DNA from: a virus
Length of the DNA stretch: 31,736 bases
Reading direction: 5' to 3' (one strand)
Virus record (IMG/VR): IMGVR_UViG_3300042351_000104
Span: 1 to 31,736 of that record
The stretch's first letter is position 1; every line of letters begins with the position of its first letter. Below are positions 1 to 6,837 of the stretch, in pieces. Below the pieces are notes generated by a model. The model saw only the letters and a program-made list of their open reading frames with translations, was not told where the DNA came from and ran no database searches. The position numbers were made by a program, and so were the translations under genes.

Positions 1-75
1 TTCTACATTGGTAATTTTCCATCAATGACAGTAAATGAAATTGATGAGATTTGTGAAATAATTAATAAGGTATAA
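1..75 (+). CDS. C-terminal end of a DegT/DnrJ-type sugar aminotransferase (partial)
   Basis: The first frame is open from the left edge to a TAA at 73-75 and gives 24 residues beginning FYIGNFPSMT and ending EICEIINKV. The pattern F-[YF]-I-G-N-x-P followed by a helix with EIDEIC is what I know from the C-terminus of PLP-dependent sugar aminotransferases (DegT/DnrJ/EryC1, for example RfbH-like enzymes). It is followed after one base by an epimerase gene, which fits a nucleotide-sugar pathway. Only the tail is visible, so the family assignment rests on a short match; the open frame itself is clear. Confidence 0.55.
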   Translation, partial: FYIGNFPSMTVNEIDEICEIINKV

Positions 76-76
76 A

Positions 77-1003
77 ATGGCAAATATTTTAGTGACAGGC
101 GGTGCAGGGTATATTGGTTCTACACTTGTACCAATTCTTTTAAGTAAAGGACATAACGTAACTGTACTTGATAACTTTATGTATGGCCAAACGTCTTTGA
201 ACCAATTGGCACACTTGAAAAACTTTAATGTGTTTAGTGGTGATGTTCGTATTAAATCTGACATTGCACCAATGTTAAAACAAGCTGATGTTATTATTCC
301 ATTGGCTGCATATGTTGGTGCACCATTGTGTAACAAGGATCCAATTGGTGCATCTTCTACCAATAAAGATGCCATCTTTTTGATGCTTGATAACTTGTCA
401 CAGAATCAAGTCGTATTGATGCCTACAACTAATAGTGCCTATGGTACAGGTACATATTGTACCGAAGAATCATCATTGAATCCTATTTCACTTTATGCCA
501 AAGATAAAGTTGAAGTCGAGAAACGTTTGATGGATCATCCTAACTCCATTAGTTACCGATTGGCAACAGTATTTGGTATGTCACCACGTATGAGAATTGA
601 TTTGCTTGTCAACGATTTTGTACACCGAGCCGTTAATGATGGATGTGCTGTGTTATTTGAAGGCCATTTCAAACGTAACTATGTTCATGTACGTGATGTT
701 TCTAATGCATTTGTACATGCGCTAAATAACTTTGAAGACATGAAAGATGAAATCTACAATGTGGGTTTATCAGAGGCTAATGTTTCTAAATGGGAACTGT
801 GTGAAGTGATTAAGAAATATATTCCTAGTTTCACATTTTTGGAAGCTGAAGTTGGTAAAGACCCTGACCAACGAAACTATATTGTATCTAATGAAAAGAT
901 TGAGGCAACTGGTTTCAAAACTCAACACACATTAGATTCAGGTGTTGAAGAACTCATTAAGGGTTATCGTATGATTAACAACCGTAAATATGGTAATGTT
1001 TAA
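77..1003 (+). CDS. NAD-dependent sugar epimerase/dehydratase (extended SDR)
   Basis: This 308-residue protein starts with a Rossmann dinucleotide-binding motif GGAGYIGS at about residues 8-15. An acidic residue ends the second strand (VLDN near 31-34), and a catalytic Y-x3-K (YAKDK) follows near 140. These are the marks of extended short-chain dehydrogenases that act on nucleotide sugars, such as UDP-glucose 4-epimerase or dTDP-glucose dehydratase. The substrate cannot be read from sequence. It lies one base after an aminotransferase-like tail and overlaps the next start as TAATG. It is most likely part of a glycan-decoration pathway carried by the phage. Confidence 0.85.
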   Translation: MANILVTGGAGYIGSTLVPILLSKGHNVTVLDNFMYGQTSLNQLAHLKNFNVFSGDVRIKSDIAPMLKQADVIIPLAAYVGAPLCNKDPIGASSTNKDAIFLMLDNLSQNQVVLMPTTNSAYGTGTYCTEESSLNPISLYAKDKVEVEKRLMDHPNSISYRLATVFGMSPRMRIDLLVNDFVHRAVNDGCAVLFEGHFKRNYVHVRDVSNAFVHALNNFEDMKDEIYNVGLSEANVSKWELCEVIKKYIPSFTFLEAEVGKDPDQRNYIVSNEKIEATGFKTQHTLDSGVEELIKGYRMINNRKYGNV

Positions 1004-1401
1004 TGGAATACAATAAGAAGAATTTAAAATTGGTGTCAGATATCATTATTAGAAATCTATCACCAGACTTATTACCTAAGAAATGGGTTGAACGTAATTC
1101 AAACAACCCAATGTTTGGCCATTGTCATACCGCTTCTGGTTGCCTACAGAAAGTATTTGGTACAAAGAATATTAAACTATACCGTGCTTTAGATGATGAA
1201 CAAATCTGGCATTGGTGGGTAGTAGATGTTAACGGAGATTTGATTGACCTGACTGCCGAACAATACTATTCTCAAGGGAGAAACCCACCCTACAATGATG
1301 GGACCAAGGCATCGATACTAGGATTTGACTATCGTAAACGTGTCTTGAGGTTACTGGAAAAGGTAACTAAAGAATTATCTGAAAACGGAACACCGCTATG
1401 A
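1003..1401 (+). CDS. YunG-like small protein with a Cys/His pattern
   Basis: This 132-residue protein is translationally coupled to the epimerase (TAATG). It has an N-terminal helix and then MFGHCHTASGCLQKVFG, an HWWV stretch, and DLIDLTAEQYY. The order G-x-C-x-x-[AT]-[SA], then H-[WY]-W, then IDLT-x-[ED]-Q[FY] resembles the Bacillus YunG family as I remember it, and has the layout of a compact papain-like or NlpC-like fold with Cys and His facing each other. No activity is known to me for the family. The function is unknown; a small hydrolase or transglutaminase-like role is only a guess. It stands between sugar genes and the gp55 operon. Confidence 0.6.
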   Translation: MEYNKKNLKLVSDIIIRNLSPDLLPKKWVERNSNNPMFGHCHTASGCLQKVFGTKNIKLYRALDDEQIWHWWVVDVNGDLIDLTAEQYYSQGRNPPYNDGTKASILGFDYRKRVLRLLEKVTKELSENGTPL

Positions 1402-1460
1402 TATGCTTATTTGAAGTTGTTGTCAAGCGCTAATACAGGCAAATGTGAAAGAATATTATT

Positions 1461-2000
1461 ATGACTGAAAAGAAACCTAAACACTATATTAACAACCCAG
1501 ACTTCCTTGCCGCCTTGGTAAAGTATAGAAGTCAATGTGATGAGGCTAAGACTTTAGGTAAAGAAGACCCCAAGATACCAAACTATATTGGTGAATGTTT
1601 CTTAAAGATTGCAGAACACCTATCACGTAAGCCAAACTTCATCTCCTATTCCTTCCGTGATGAGATGATTGCCGATGGTATTGAAAACTGCCTGATGTAC
1701 TTCAGAAACTTTGACCCGGTAAAGAGTAACAATCCATTTGCTTATTTCACTCAAATAGTGTATTATGCTTTCTTACGCCGTATTATGAAAGAGAAAAAAC
1801 AGCTCTATGTCAAATACAAGGCAACACAACAGATTGGTATACTAGACGAATTTGAAATGTTTGAAGATGCAGATGGGCATCAGAAACAGTTCCAATTATA
1901 TGACAATATCTCCGAATTCATTTTCAACTTTGAAGAAAGTAAGAGAAAGAAGAAAGAGGGTAAAGCTAAAGGTCTGGAAAAGTTTATTGAAGAAATATGA
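1461..2000 (+). CDS. 55: Late-transcription sigma factor (T4 gp55-like)
   Basis: This 179-residue protein (T4 gp55 is 185) follows gp55 closely in its centre: IAEHLSRKPNFISY, then EMIADGIENCLMYFRNFD, then NPFAYFTQIVYYAFLRRI-KKE. This corresponds to sigma region 2, which binds the core polymerase coiled coil and melts the TATAAATA late promoter. In T4, gp55 works with gp33 and the gp45 clamp on DNA; the clamp is also present here at 12061. The C-terminus is basic and lysine-rich. It overlaps gp47 by 4 nt (ATGA), the same neighbourhood of gp55, gp47 and gp46 found in many T4-like phages. Confidence 0.93.
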   Translation: MTEKKPKHYINNPDFLAALVKYRSQCDEAKTLGKEDPKIPNYIGECFLKIAEHLSRKPNFISYSFRDEMIADGIENCLMYFRNFDPVKSNNPFAYFTQIVYYAFLRRIMKEKKQLYVKYKATQQIGILDEFEMFEDADGHQKQFQLYDNISEFIFNFEESKRKKKEGKAKGLEKFIEEI

Positions 2001-3067
2001 AATTAGTTATTCTTGGTGACACACACTTTGGTGCTCGTGGTGATTCGTTAGATTTCCACAGATTCTTCCAAAGATTTTATGATGAGGTATTTTTCCCATA
2101 CCTATTAGAGAATGATATTAAGGTAGTTGTACAGTTGGGTGATTTGTTTGATAGACGCAAGTTTATTAATTTCAATTCACTCTATCTTGCTCGCAAATAC
2201 TTTTTTAATAAGCTCAAAGAACACAACATTACAATGTACACTCTATTAGGTAACCATGATGTTGCCTATAAGAATACACTTGAAGTTAATTCATCAAGTA
2301 TGTTATTGAAAGAGTATGATAATGTCACGGTGTTCGATGAGTTCGCCACAATCGATTTTGGTGGTGTTCCTATCGATGTGATACCATGGCTATGCGATGA
2401 CAATGAAGATGAAATCTTTACCAAAATCAAAGAATCGAAATCACAAATTTGTTTTGGGCATTTTGAGATTTCAGGCTTTGAGATGGATAGAGGCAATGTT
2501 AGCGATGTAGGTATTGACAAGAAGACATTAAACAAGTATGATATGGTCATTACTGGTCACTTTCATCACAAATCGGATGATGGGAATATCTTCTACACAG
2601 GCACTCCTTATGAGATGACTTGGGCAGACTATCAGGATGATAAAGGCTTTCATGTCTTTGATACTGATACTAGAAATATGGAGTTCATAGTAAATCCAAA
2701 TCGTATGTTCCGAAAGGTAATGTATGATGATTCAAAACAAGACTTTGAATCTTGGAAACAATATGACTACCCATCTTTGAAAGACTGTTATGTGAAAGTT
2801 GTTGTTATCAATAAACAAAATCCATATTTGTTTGATAATGTATTAGACAACCTATACAAAGCAGGCCTATCTGATATTTCTATCGTAGAAGATTTTACTG
2901 ATACCGCATTTGATACTGACCAAGATATTATTGACCAAGCGGAAGATACAATGACAATACTTTCAAAGTACATTGATAACCTTCAATTGCAGGTTGAACC
3001 AGAGAAATTAAAAAACATAATGCGTGAACTCTATGTTGAGGCATTGAATACAGAAGTAGCTGAATGA
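1997..3067 (+). CDS. 47: Recombination nuclease subunit (T4 gp47, SbcD/Mre11-like)
   Basis: This 356-residue protein carries the calcineurin-like phosphoesterase motifs of Mre11/SbcD in order: GDTHFG (7-12), GDLFDRR (48-54), GNHD (85-88), GHFE (154-157) and GHFHHK (187-192). The Asp, His and Asn residues of these motifs bind the two Mn ions. With gp46 it forms the complex that resects double-strand ends and supports recombination-dependent replication in T4. The length is close to T4 gp47 (339). It overlaps gp55 upstream and gp46 downstream by 4 nt each, so the three are translationally coupled. Confidence 0.96.
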   Translation: MKLVILGDTHFGARGDSLDFHRFFQRFYDEVFFPYLLENDIKVVVQLGDLFDRRKFINFNSLYLARKYFFNKLKEHNITMYTLLGNHDVAYKNTLEVNSSSMLLKEYDNVTVFDEFATIDFGGVPIDVIPWLCDDNEDEIFTKIKESKSQICFGHFEISGFEMDRGNVSDVGIDKKTLNKYDMVITGHFHHKSDDGNIFYTGTPYEMTWADYQDDKGFHVFDTDTRNMEFIVNPNRMFRKVMYDDSKQDFESWKQYDYPSLKDCYVKVVVINKQNPYLFDNVLDNLYKAGLSDISIVEDFTDTAFDTDQDIIDQAEDTMTILSKYIDNLQLQVEPEKLKNIMRELYVEALNTEVAE

Positions 3068-4776
3068 TTATTTTTCGTAAGGTTCGTTGGAAGAATTTAC
3101 TTTCAACGGGCAACCACTTTACTGAGATACAACTTGATGGTAACTCCAACACATTAGTTGTTGGTGAAAATGGATCAGGTAAAAGTACAATGCTTGATGC
3201 ATTGTGTTTCGGCCTGTTTGGCAAAGCATTTCGTAATGTTAACAAGCCACAATTGTTGAATTCAATCAATCAAAAAGATTGTGTCGTTGAAGTTGAGTTT
3301 GATGCCAATAATAAATCATATAAGATTATTCGTGGTATTAAACCAAATGTGTTTGAGATTCAACAGAATGGTGACTTGTTAAACCAAGATGCGGCTGCAA
3401 GAGACTACCAAGAATTCTTAGAGAAGTTCATTCTCAAAATGAATTACAAATCTTTCACACAGATTGTTATTCTTGGTTCGGCATCATTCACGCCATTCAT
3501 GCAGCTATCATCTTCTGACCGCAGAACTATTATTGAAGACTTACTTGACATTCAAATCTTCTCTACAATGAATGGGTTGGTAAAAGGTAGATTATCAGCC
3601 AATAAAGATTCAACTTCAAATAAGAAGTATGATATTGATTTGACAAAACAAAAATATGATTTAGAAAAGAAACATATTGATGAGTTGAAACAGAACAATG
3701 ATGAGAAAGTGAAACAATATGAAGGTGAGATTGAACGTAATAATCAAACCATACAAACCTTACATGCAGAAATTGCTAATGCCTCAACATACGTTGCAGA
3801 CTACTCTACCAAGGTGGCATTACAGGTTGAAACTGAGAATAAGGTTAAAAAACTTGGTAAGCTTGAATCACAAATTGAAAGCAACTTATCCAAATTTCAG
3901 AAAGATATCAGTTTCTTTTCACACAATGATGATTGTCCAACGTGTAGGCAATCCATTGCCGCCGAGTTTAAAGAAGGACAAATACAGTCCCTACAAACCA
4001 AGACTGAACAATGTGAACACGGGTTAAAAGAACTAGAAACGAAACTGTTAGAAGAACAGTCTAAGTTGAATGAGATTGCTGAAGTACAGAGAGCTATTCA
4101 GAAGTTACAAATTGATATTGCAACAAAGAACACTACCATTGTAGAAGTTAACAAGTATATTGTTAAGATGCAAAAAGAGGTAGAGTTATTGAAAGAGACA
4201 AAAGGTTCAACACAGCTACAAGAAACACAGCTGCAAGAACTCGCAAGTCAGTTGAAACAACTAGAATCAGACTTAAAAGAATTGATAGAAGAAAAAACAT
4301 ATTATGAAACGGCAACGTCATTGTTAAGAGATACTGGTATTAAGACCAAGATTATCAAACAGTATTTGCCTATCATCAATAAGTTGGTCAACAAATATTT
4401 ATCATCACTAGATTTCTTTGTAAACTTTAACCTAGATGAATCATTTAAAGAAACAATCAAATCAAGGCATCGTGATGACTTTTCTTACCACAACTTTTCT
4501 GAAGGTGAGAAACAACGTATTGATATGGCCTTGATGTTAACATGGCGTGCTGTTGCTAAGTTAAAGAACTCATCTAATACCAACTTGTTGATTTTGGATG
4601 AAACATTTGATTCTTCATTAGACACTACTGGTACGGAAGAATTGATGAAGATTCTACACATGCTTGAGGGTGTTAACCTATTTGTTATTAGCCACAAGGG
4701 TGACATTCTACAAGATAAGTTTGCTAACGTAATTAGATTCGGTAAAGAAAAGAATTTTTCAAGGATAATAAAATGA
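3064..4776 (+). CDS. 46: Recombination nuclease ATPase subunit (T4 gp46, SbcC/Rad50-like)
   Basis: This 570-residue SMC-type ATPase (T4 gp46 is 560) has Walker A GENGSGKST at 34-42. Long heptad-rich coiled coils flank a zinc-hook CPTC near residues 291-294. The signature FSEGEKQRIDMAL and Walker B LLILDETFDSSLD are near the C-terminus, and a late SHK corresponds to the H-loop. The domain order is N-lobe, coil, hook, coil, C-lobe, as in Rad50. It partners gp47. It ends in a 4-nt overlap with the deformylase gene. Confidence 0.96.
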   Translation: MIIFRKVRWKNLLSTGNHFTEIQLDGNSNTLVVGENGSGKSTMLDALCFGLFGKAFRNVNKPQLLNSINQKDCVVEVEFDANNKSYKIIRGIKPNVFEIQQNGDLLNQDAAARDYQEFLEKFILKMNYKSFTQIVILGSASFTPFMQLSSSDRRTIIEDLLDIQIFSTMNGLVKGRLSANKDSTSNKKYDIDLTKQKYDLEKKHIDELKQNNDEKVKQYEGEIERNNQTIQTLHAEIANASTYVADYSTKVALQVETENKVKKLGKLESQIESNLSKFQKDISFFSHNDDCPTCRQSIAAEFKEGQIQSLQTKTEQCEHGLKELETKLLEEQSKLNEIAEVQRAIQKLQIDIATKNTTIVEVNKYIVKMQKEVELLKETKGSTQLQETQLQELASQLKQLESDLKELIEEKTYYETATSLLRDTGIKTKIIKQYLPIINKLVNKYLSSLDFFVNFNLDESFKETIKSRHRDDFSYHNFSEGEKQRIDMALMLTWRAVAKLKNSSNTNLLILDETFDSSLDTTGTEELMKILHMLEGVNLFVISHKGDILQDKFANVIRFGKEKNFSRIIK

Positions 4777-5348
4777 GTGAAATACTAAGAATTGATACTA
4801 GTGCTGGTGTAACAAAAGCAACAGACACTATTGAAGACCTGCCTTTATATAATGATAATCATCCTATGTTAAAGGCTGTTATTCCAGAATATAGAATACA
4901 GTTGCCTAACCCATTGATGACCAAATTGGTTAAAAGGTTGAAACAAACAAAACTAAAATATGGCGGCATTGGCCTTTCTGCAAACCAATGTGGTGTTATG
5001 GAAAGAGTATTCGTTATTGGGTATGAAGAAACTAATATGGTTTGTATCAACCCTAAAATCATTGATGCTTCGGCAGACTTGATTAAAGACAATGAAGGTT
5101 GCCTCTCTTTCCCTGGTTTATATGTTAAGATATCAAGGCCTAGTTGGTTGGAAGTAGAGTACGTTACTGAAAATGGCGAACTAATACGACAAAGAATTGA
5201 AGGTCTGACTGCAAGATGTTTTGCACATGAATTGGATCATATGAATGGTACTAAGTTTACCGAACATGTTGGTCCAGTTGCACTCAGACTGGCTAAAGAT
5301 AAACAAGAAAAACGCATTAAGAAACATGTGCGAAATAGAAAGAAATAA
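4773..5348 (+). CDS. def: Peptide deformylase
   Basis: This 191-residue protein has all three deformylase motifs: GIGLSANQ (65-72), EGCLS (108-112) and HELDH (152-156). The Cys of the second motif and both His of the third bind the catalytic metal, and the Glu is the general base. The enzyme removes the formyl group from nascent proteins. Phage-borne deformylases are known from aquatic T4-like phages, where they are thought to support rapid synthesis of viral or photosystem proteins. Here the gene sits inside the gp55-47-46 operon, with a 4-nt overlap upstream and TAATG coupling downstream. All catalytic residues are intact. Confidence 0.95.
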   Translation: MSEILRIDTSAGVTKATDTIEDLPLYNDNHPMLKAVIPEYRIQLPNPLMTKLVKRLKQTKLKYGGIGLSANQCGVMERVFVIGYEETNMVCINPKIIDASADLIKDNEGCLSFPGLYVKISRPSWLEVEYVTENGELIRQRIEGLTARCFAHELDHMNGTKFTEHVGPVALRLAKDKQEKRIKKHVRNRKK

Positions 5349-6625
5349 TGGCATACGGATTTGACCCAAAAGATGATGTAGATACGCAATGGACAAAATG
5401 GCATGCAGACTTTAAAGAGCCTGCTGTTTTGACTGATGAGACTTTACGTGAGAAAATCATTAGTGACCTTACATTTGTATCAAAGATGGATGTCAAAGAA
5501 TATACATTATACCAAAAATGGTGTGAAGTGCAAGACAGATATCCTACAATGACTGTTAATGATTTGTGGGAAGGTGAGAAGGTTGTATTACAGAGTGATG
5601 TTCAACGTGATGCTATTGATGACATTAAGAACAACTTTTGGATTCCAGAAACACTTGAAGATTATCTGAAACTTGAACCTGAAATGATTTACACAAACAA
5701 AGGTGAGAACTTGCCTGAATTGTGGAATTGTATTCGCACCTTTTCTTCTACAATGAAGAACAACTCTAACATTGGCCGCAATCTAAACTTCATCATTCGT
5801 GATAAGGTAACAAAGAAGTATCTTGGTGTTATTTGTATTTCATCAGACTTTCTTGATTTGACACCAAGAGATAATCACATTGGTTGGCCAAGAGAACTTA
5901 AAACACAAGGCGGTATGATTAACCATACTGCAATTGGTTCTACAATTGTTCCATTGCAGCCACTTGGTTTTAATTATGTTGGTGGTAAATTACTGGCACT
6001 TCTATGTCTTGCCGATCCTGTACAAGAATTGTGGAAGAAATTATATGGCGACACATTAGTTTCTGTAACTACAACTTCATTGTATGGTAGAACTAAGGCT
6101 GATGGACTTTCTCAGTATGATGGTCTAGACCACTGGCAGAAAATGGGATTTACGGCAGGTTCGGTATCATTTGAACCAGAAAAAGAAACACGATATGATA
6201 TTCGTGATTGGTTGAAAACAAAACATACACGTAAATACTTTGAATGGTATGTTGCAAAGAAGCCAAGCGGACAACCACATAAGCGTGACCATAAGAATCG
6301 TTCACTTCAGTTTGTTTATTCTAAATTGAATATTCCTAAAGAGTTGATTCGTACAGACCATGCTCGAGGCATTTATTGGTCGCCACTATACGATAACTCT
6401 ATTGATTACCTTAATAAGAAAATTGGTGATGATGACTTGGTTAAATCATTTGATACAAGCGTTGAAGCCTTAGTTGATATTTGGAGAACTAAACATGCCA
6501 AACCACGTATCAAACAATTGGCCAAAAAAGGCCGTAACAATAACGAAACCTTGTTCTATGACGACCTCTGTTATCTAACATGGGAACAGGCAAAAGAGAA
6601 GTATCTTTGCCAAGTTGGTCGTTAA
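5348..6625 (+). CDS. DUF4338 / DruA-like protein, copy 1
   Basis: This 425-residue protein has a core at about 125-260 that reads LGVICISSDFLDLTPRD, then HIGW, then NYVGGKLLALLC, then TTTSLYG. This is the pattern I associate with DUF4338, the domain of DruA in the Druantia defence system: a strand with a small residue pair, R-D-x-x-IGW, a conserved hydrophobic stretch, and a [ST]-T-S-x-[YF]-G element. A second copy is encoded at 23129. The molecular activity is not known to me. The gene is coupled to def by TAATG and ends the gp55 operon just before a strong promoter. The C-terminal 150 residues are basic and may bind nucleic acid (inference). Confidence 0.72.
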   Translation: MAYGFDPKDDVDTQWTKWHADFKEPAVLTDETLREKIISDLTFVSKMDVKEYTLYQKWCEVQDRYPTMTVNDLWEGEKVVLQSDVQRDAIDDIKNNFWIPETLEDYLKLEPEMIYTNKGENLPELWNCIRTFSSTMKNNSNIGRNLNFIIRDKVTKKYLGVICISSDFLDLTPRDNHIGWPRELKTQGGMINHTAIGSTIVPLQPLGFNYVGGKLLALLCLADPVQELWKKLYGDTLVSVTTTSLYGRTKADGLSQYDGLDHWQKMGFTAGSVSFEPEKETRYDIRDWLKTKHTRKYFEWYVAKKPSGQPHKRDHKNRSLQFVYSKLNIPKELIRTDHARGIYWSPLYDNSIDYLNKKIGDDDLVKSFDTSVEALVDIWRTKHAKPRIKQLAKKGRNNNETLFYDDLCYLTWEQAKEKYLCQVGR

Positions 6626-6630
6626 AACGC

Positions 6631-6659
6631 TTGACAAACAGCCTATATAATTATATAAT
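6631..6659 (+). promoter_or_regulatory. Consensus sigma-70-type promoter for the cloverleaf-like RNA
   Basis: TTGACA at 6631-6636 and TATAAT at 6654-6659 are both perfect matches, with a 17-bp spacer. Transcription would start near 6666-6667, only a few bases before the folded RNA at 6670. There is no open reading frame directly behind it until 6838, so this promoter seems to serve the RNA. Confidence 0.85.
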
Positions 6660-6669
6660 AGACACAAAT

Positions 6670-6732
6670 GCGGAGAGTCCGAGACAGCCCGTCCCAACGG
6701 GCAGACAGGTTTAACTCCTGTTATCCGCTCCA
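6670..6732 (+). ncRNA. Cloverleaf-like small RNA with a T-arm and 3' CCA (tRNA-like)
   Basis: The 63 bases fold into a four-way cloverleaf. The closing stem is 6670-6676 with 6722-6728 (six of seven pairs, one G-A mismatch). A tiny arm GTC-CGA-GAC lies at 6677-6685. A 6-bp GC-rich hairpin with a CCCA loop lies at 6687-6702. A T-arm-like hairpin, ACAGG-TTTAACT-CCTGT, lies at 6705-6721. The fold is followed by T and then CCA at 6730-6732, as in a mature tRNA-Gly end. It is 13 nt shorter than a normal tRNA: the D-arm is rudimentary, and the middle arm cannot form a 7-nt anticodon loop. It is probably not a decoding tRNA. It may be a degenerate tRNA-Gly or a tRNA-like regulatory or decoy RNA. The promoter directly upstream supports real transcription. 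Confidence 0.6.
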
Positions 6733-6758
6733 TTCCTAAGTCCCATGCGACTTCCCAA

Positions 6759-6778
6759 CTGTTGTTTTTACGCAACAG
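6759..6778 (+). promoter_or_regulatory. Hairpin/inverted repeat just upstream of the 6783 promoter
   Basis: CTGTTG (6759-6764) and CAACAG (6773-6778) form a 6-bp stem around an 8-base T-rich loop, ending 4 bp before the -35 box. There is no U-tract after it, so it is a poor terminator. The same arrangement occurs at 9143-9161 before the CobS promoter, which suggests an operator or a shared promoter module rather than chance. Confidence 0.5.
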
Positions 6779-6782
6779 GCTC

Positions 6783-6810
6783 TTGACAAATCCTCCAGTT
6801 TTGATATAAT
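6783..6810 (+). promoter_or_regulatory. Consensus promoter for the metallopeptidase/VWA gene
   Basis: TTGACA at 6783-6788, a 16-bp spacer, and TATAAT at 6805-6810 preceded by TGA (extended -10). The start would be near 6817, giving a leader of about 20 nt that contains AAGG (6828-6831), six bases before the ATG at 6838. Confidence 0.82.
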
Positions 6811-6837
6811 GGTTAGATAAATTCAAAAAGGTTTTGC

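Noticed and set aside
1402-1460. A promoter between the YunG-like gene and gp55
   Set aside because: TTGTCA is present but no acceptable -10 lies 16-18 bp downstream, and no TATAAATA is present; the gap holds nothing I can support.
2266-3269. Open frames on the minus strand across gp47/gp46
   Set aside because: They lie opposite genes with full motif sets, have no ribosome-binding sites and no recognisable domains. The same holds for the other minus-strand frames in the window.
6670-6732. A standard functional tRNA-Gly gene
   Set aside because: The length (63 nt), 3-bp D-arm, 4- or 6-nt middle loop and lack of an anticodon loop rule out a normal tRNA, although the T-arm and CCA end fit.
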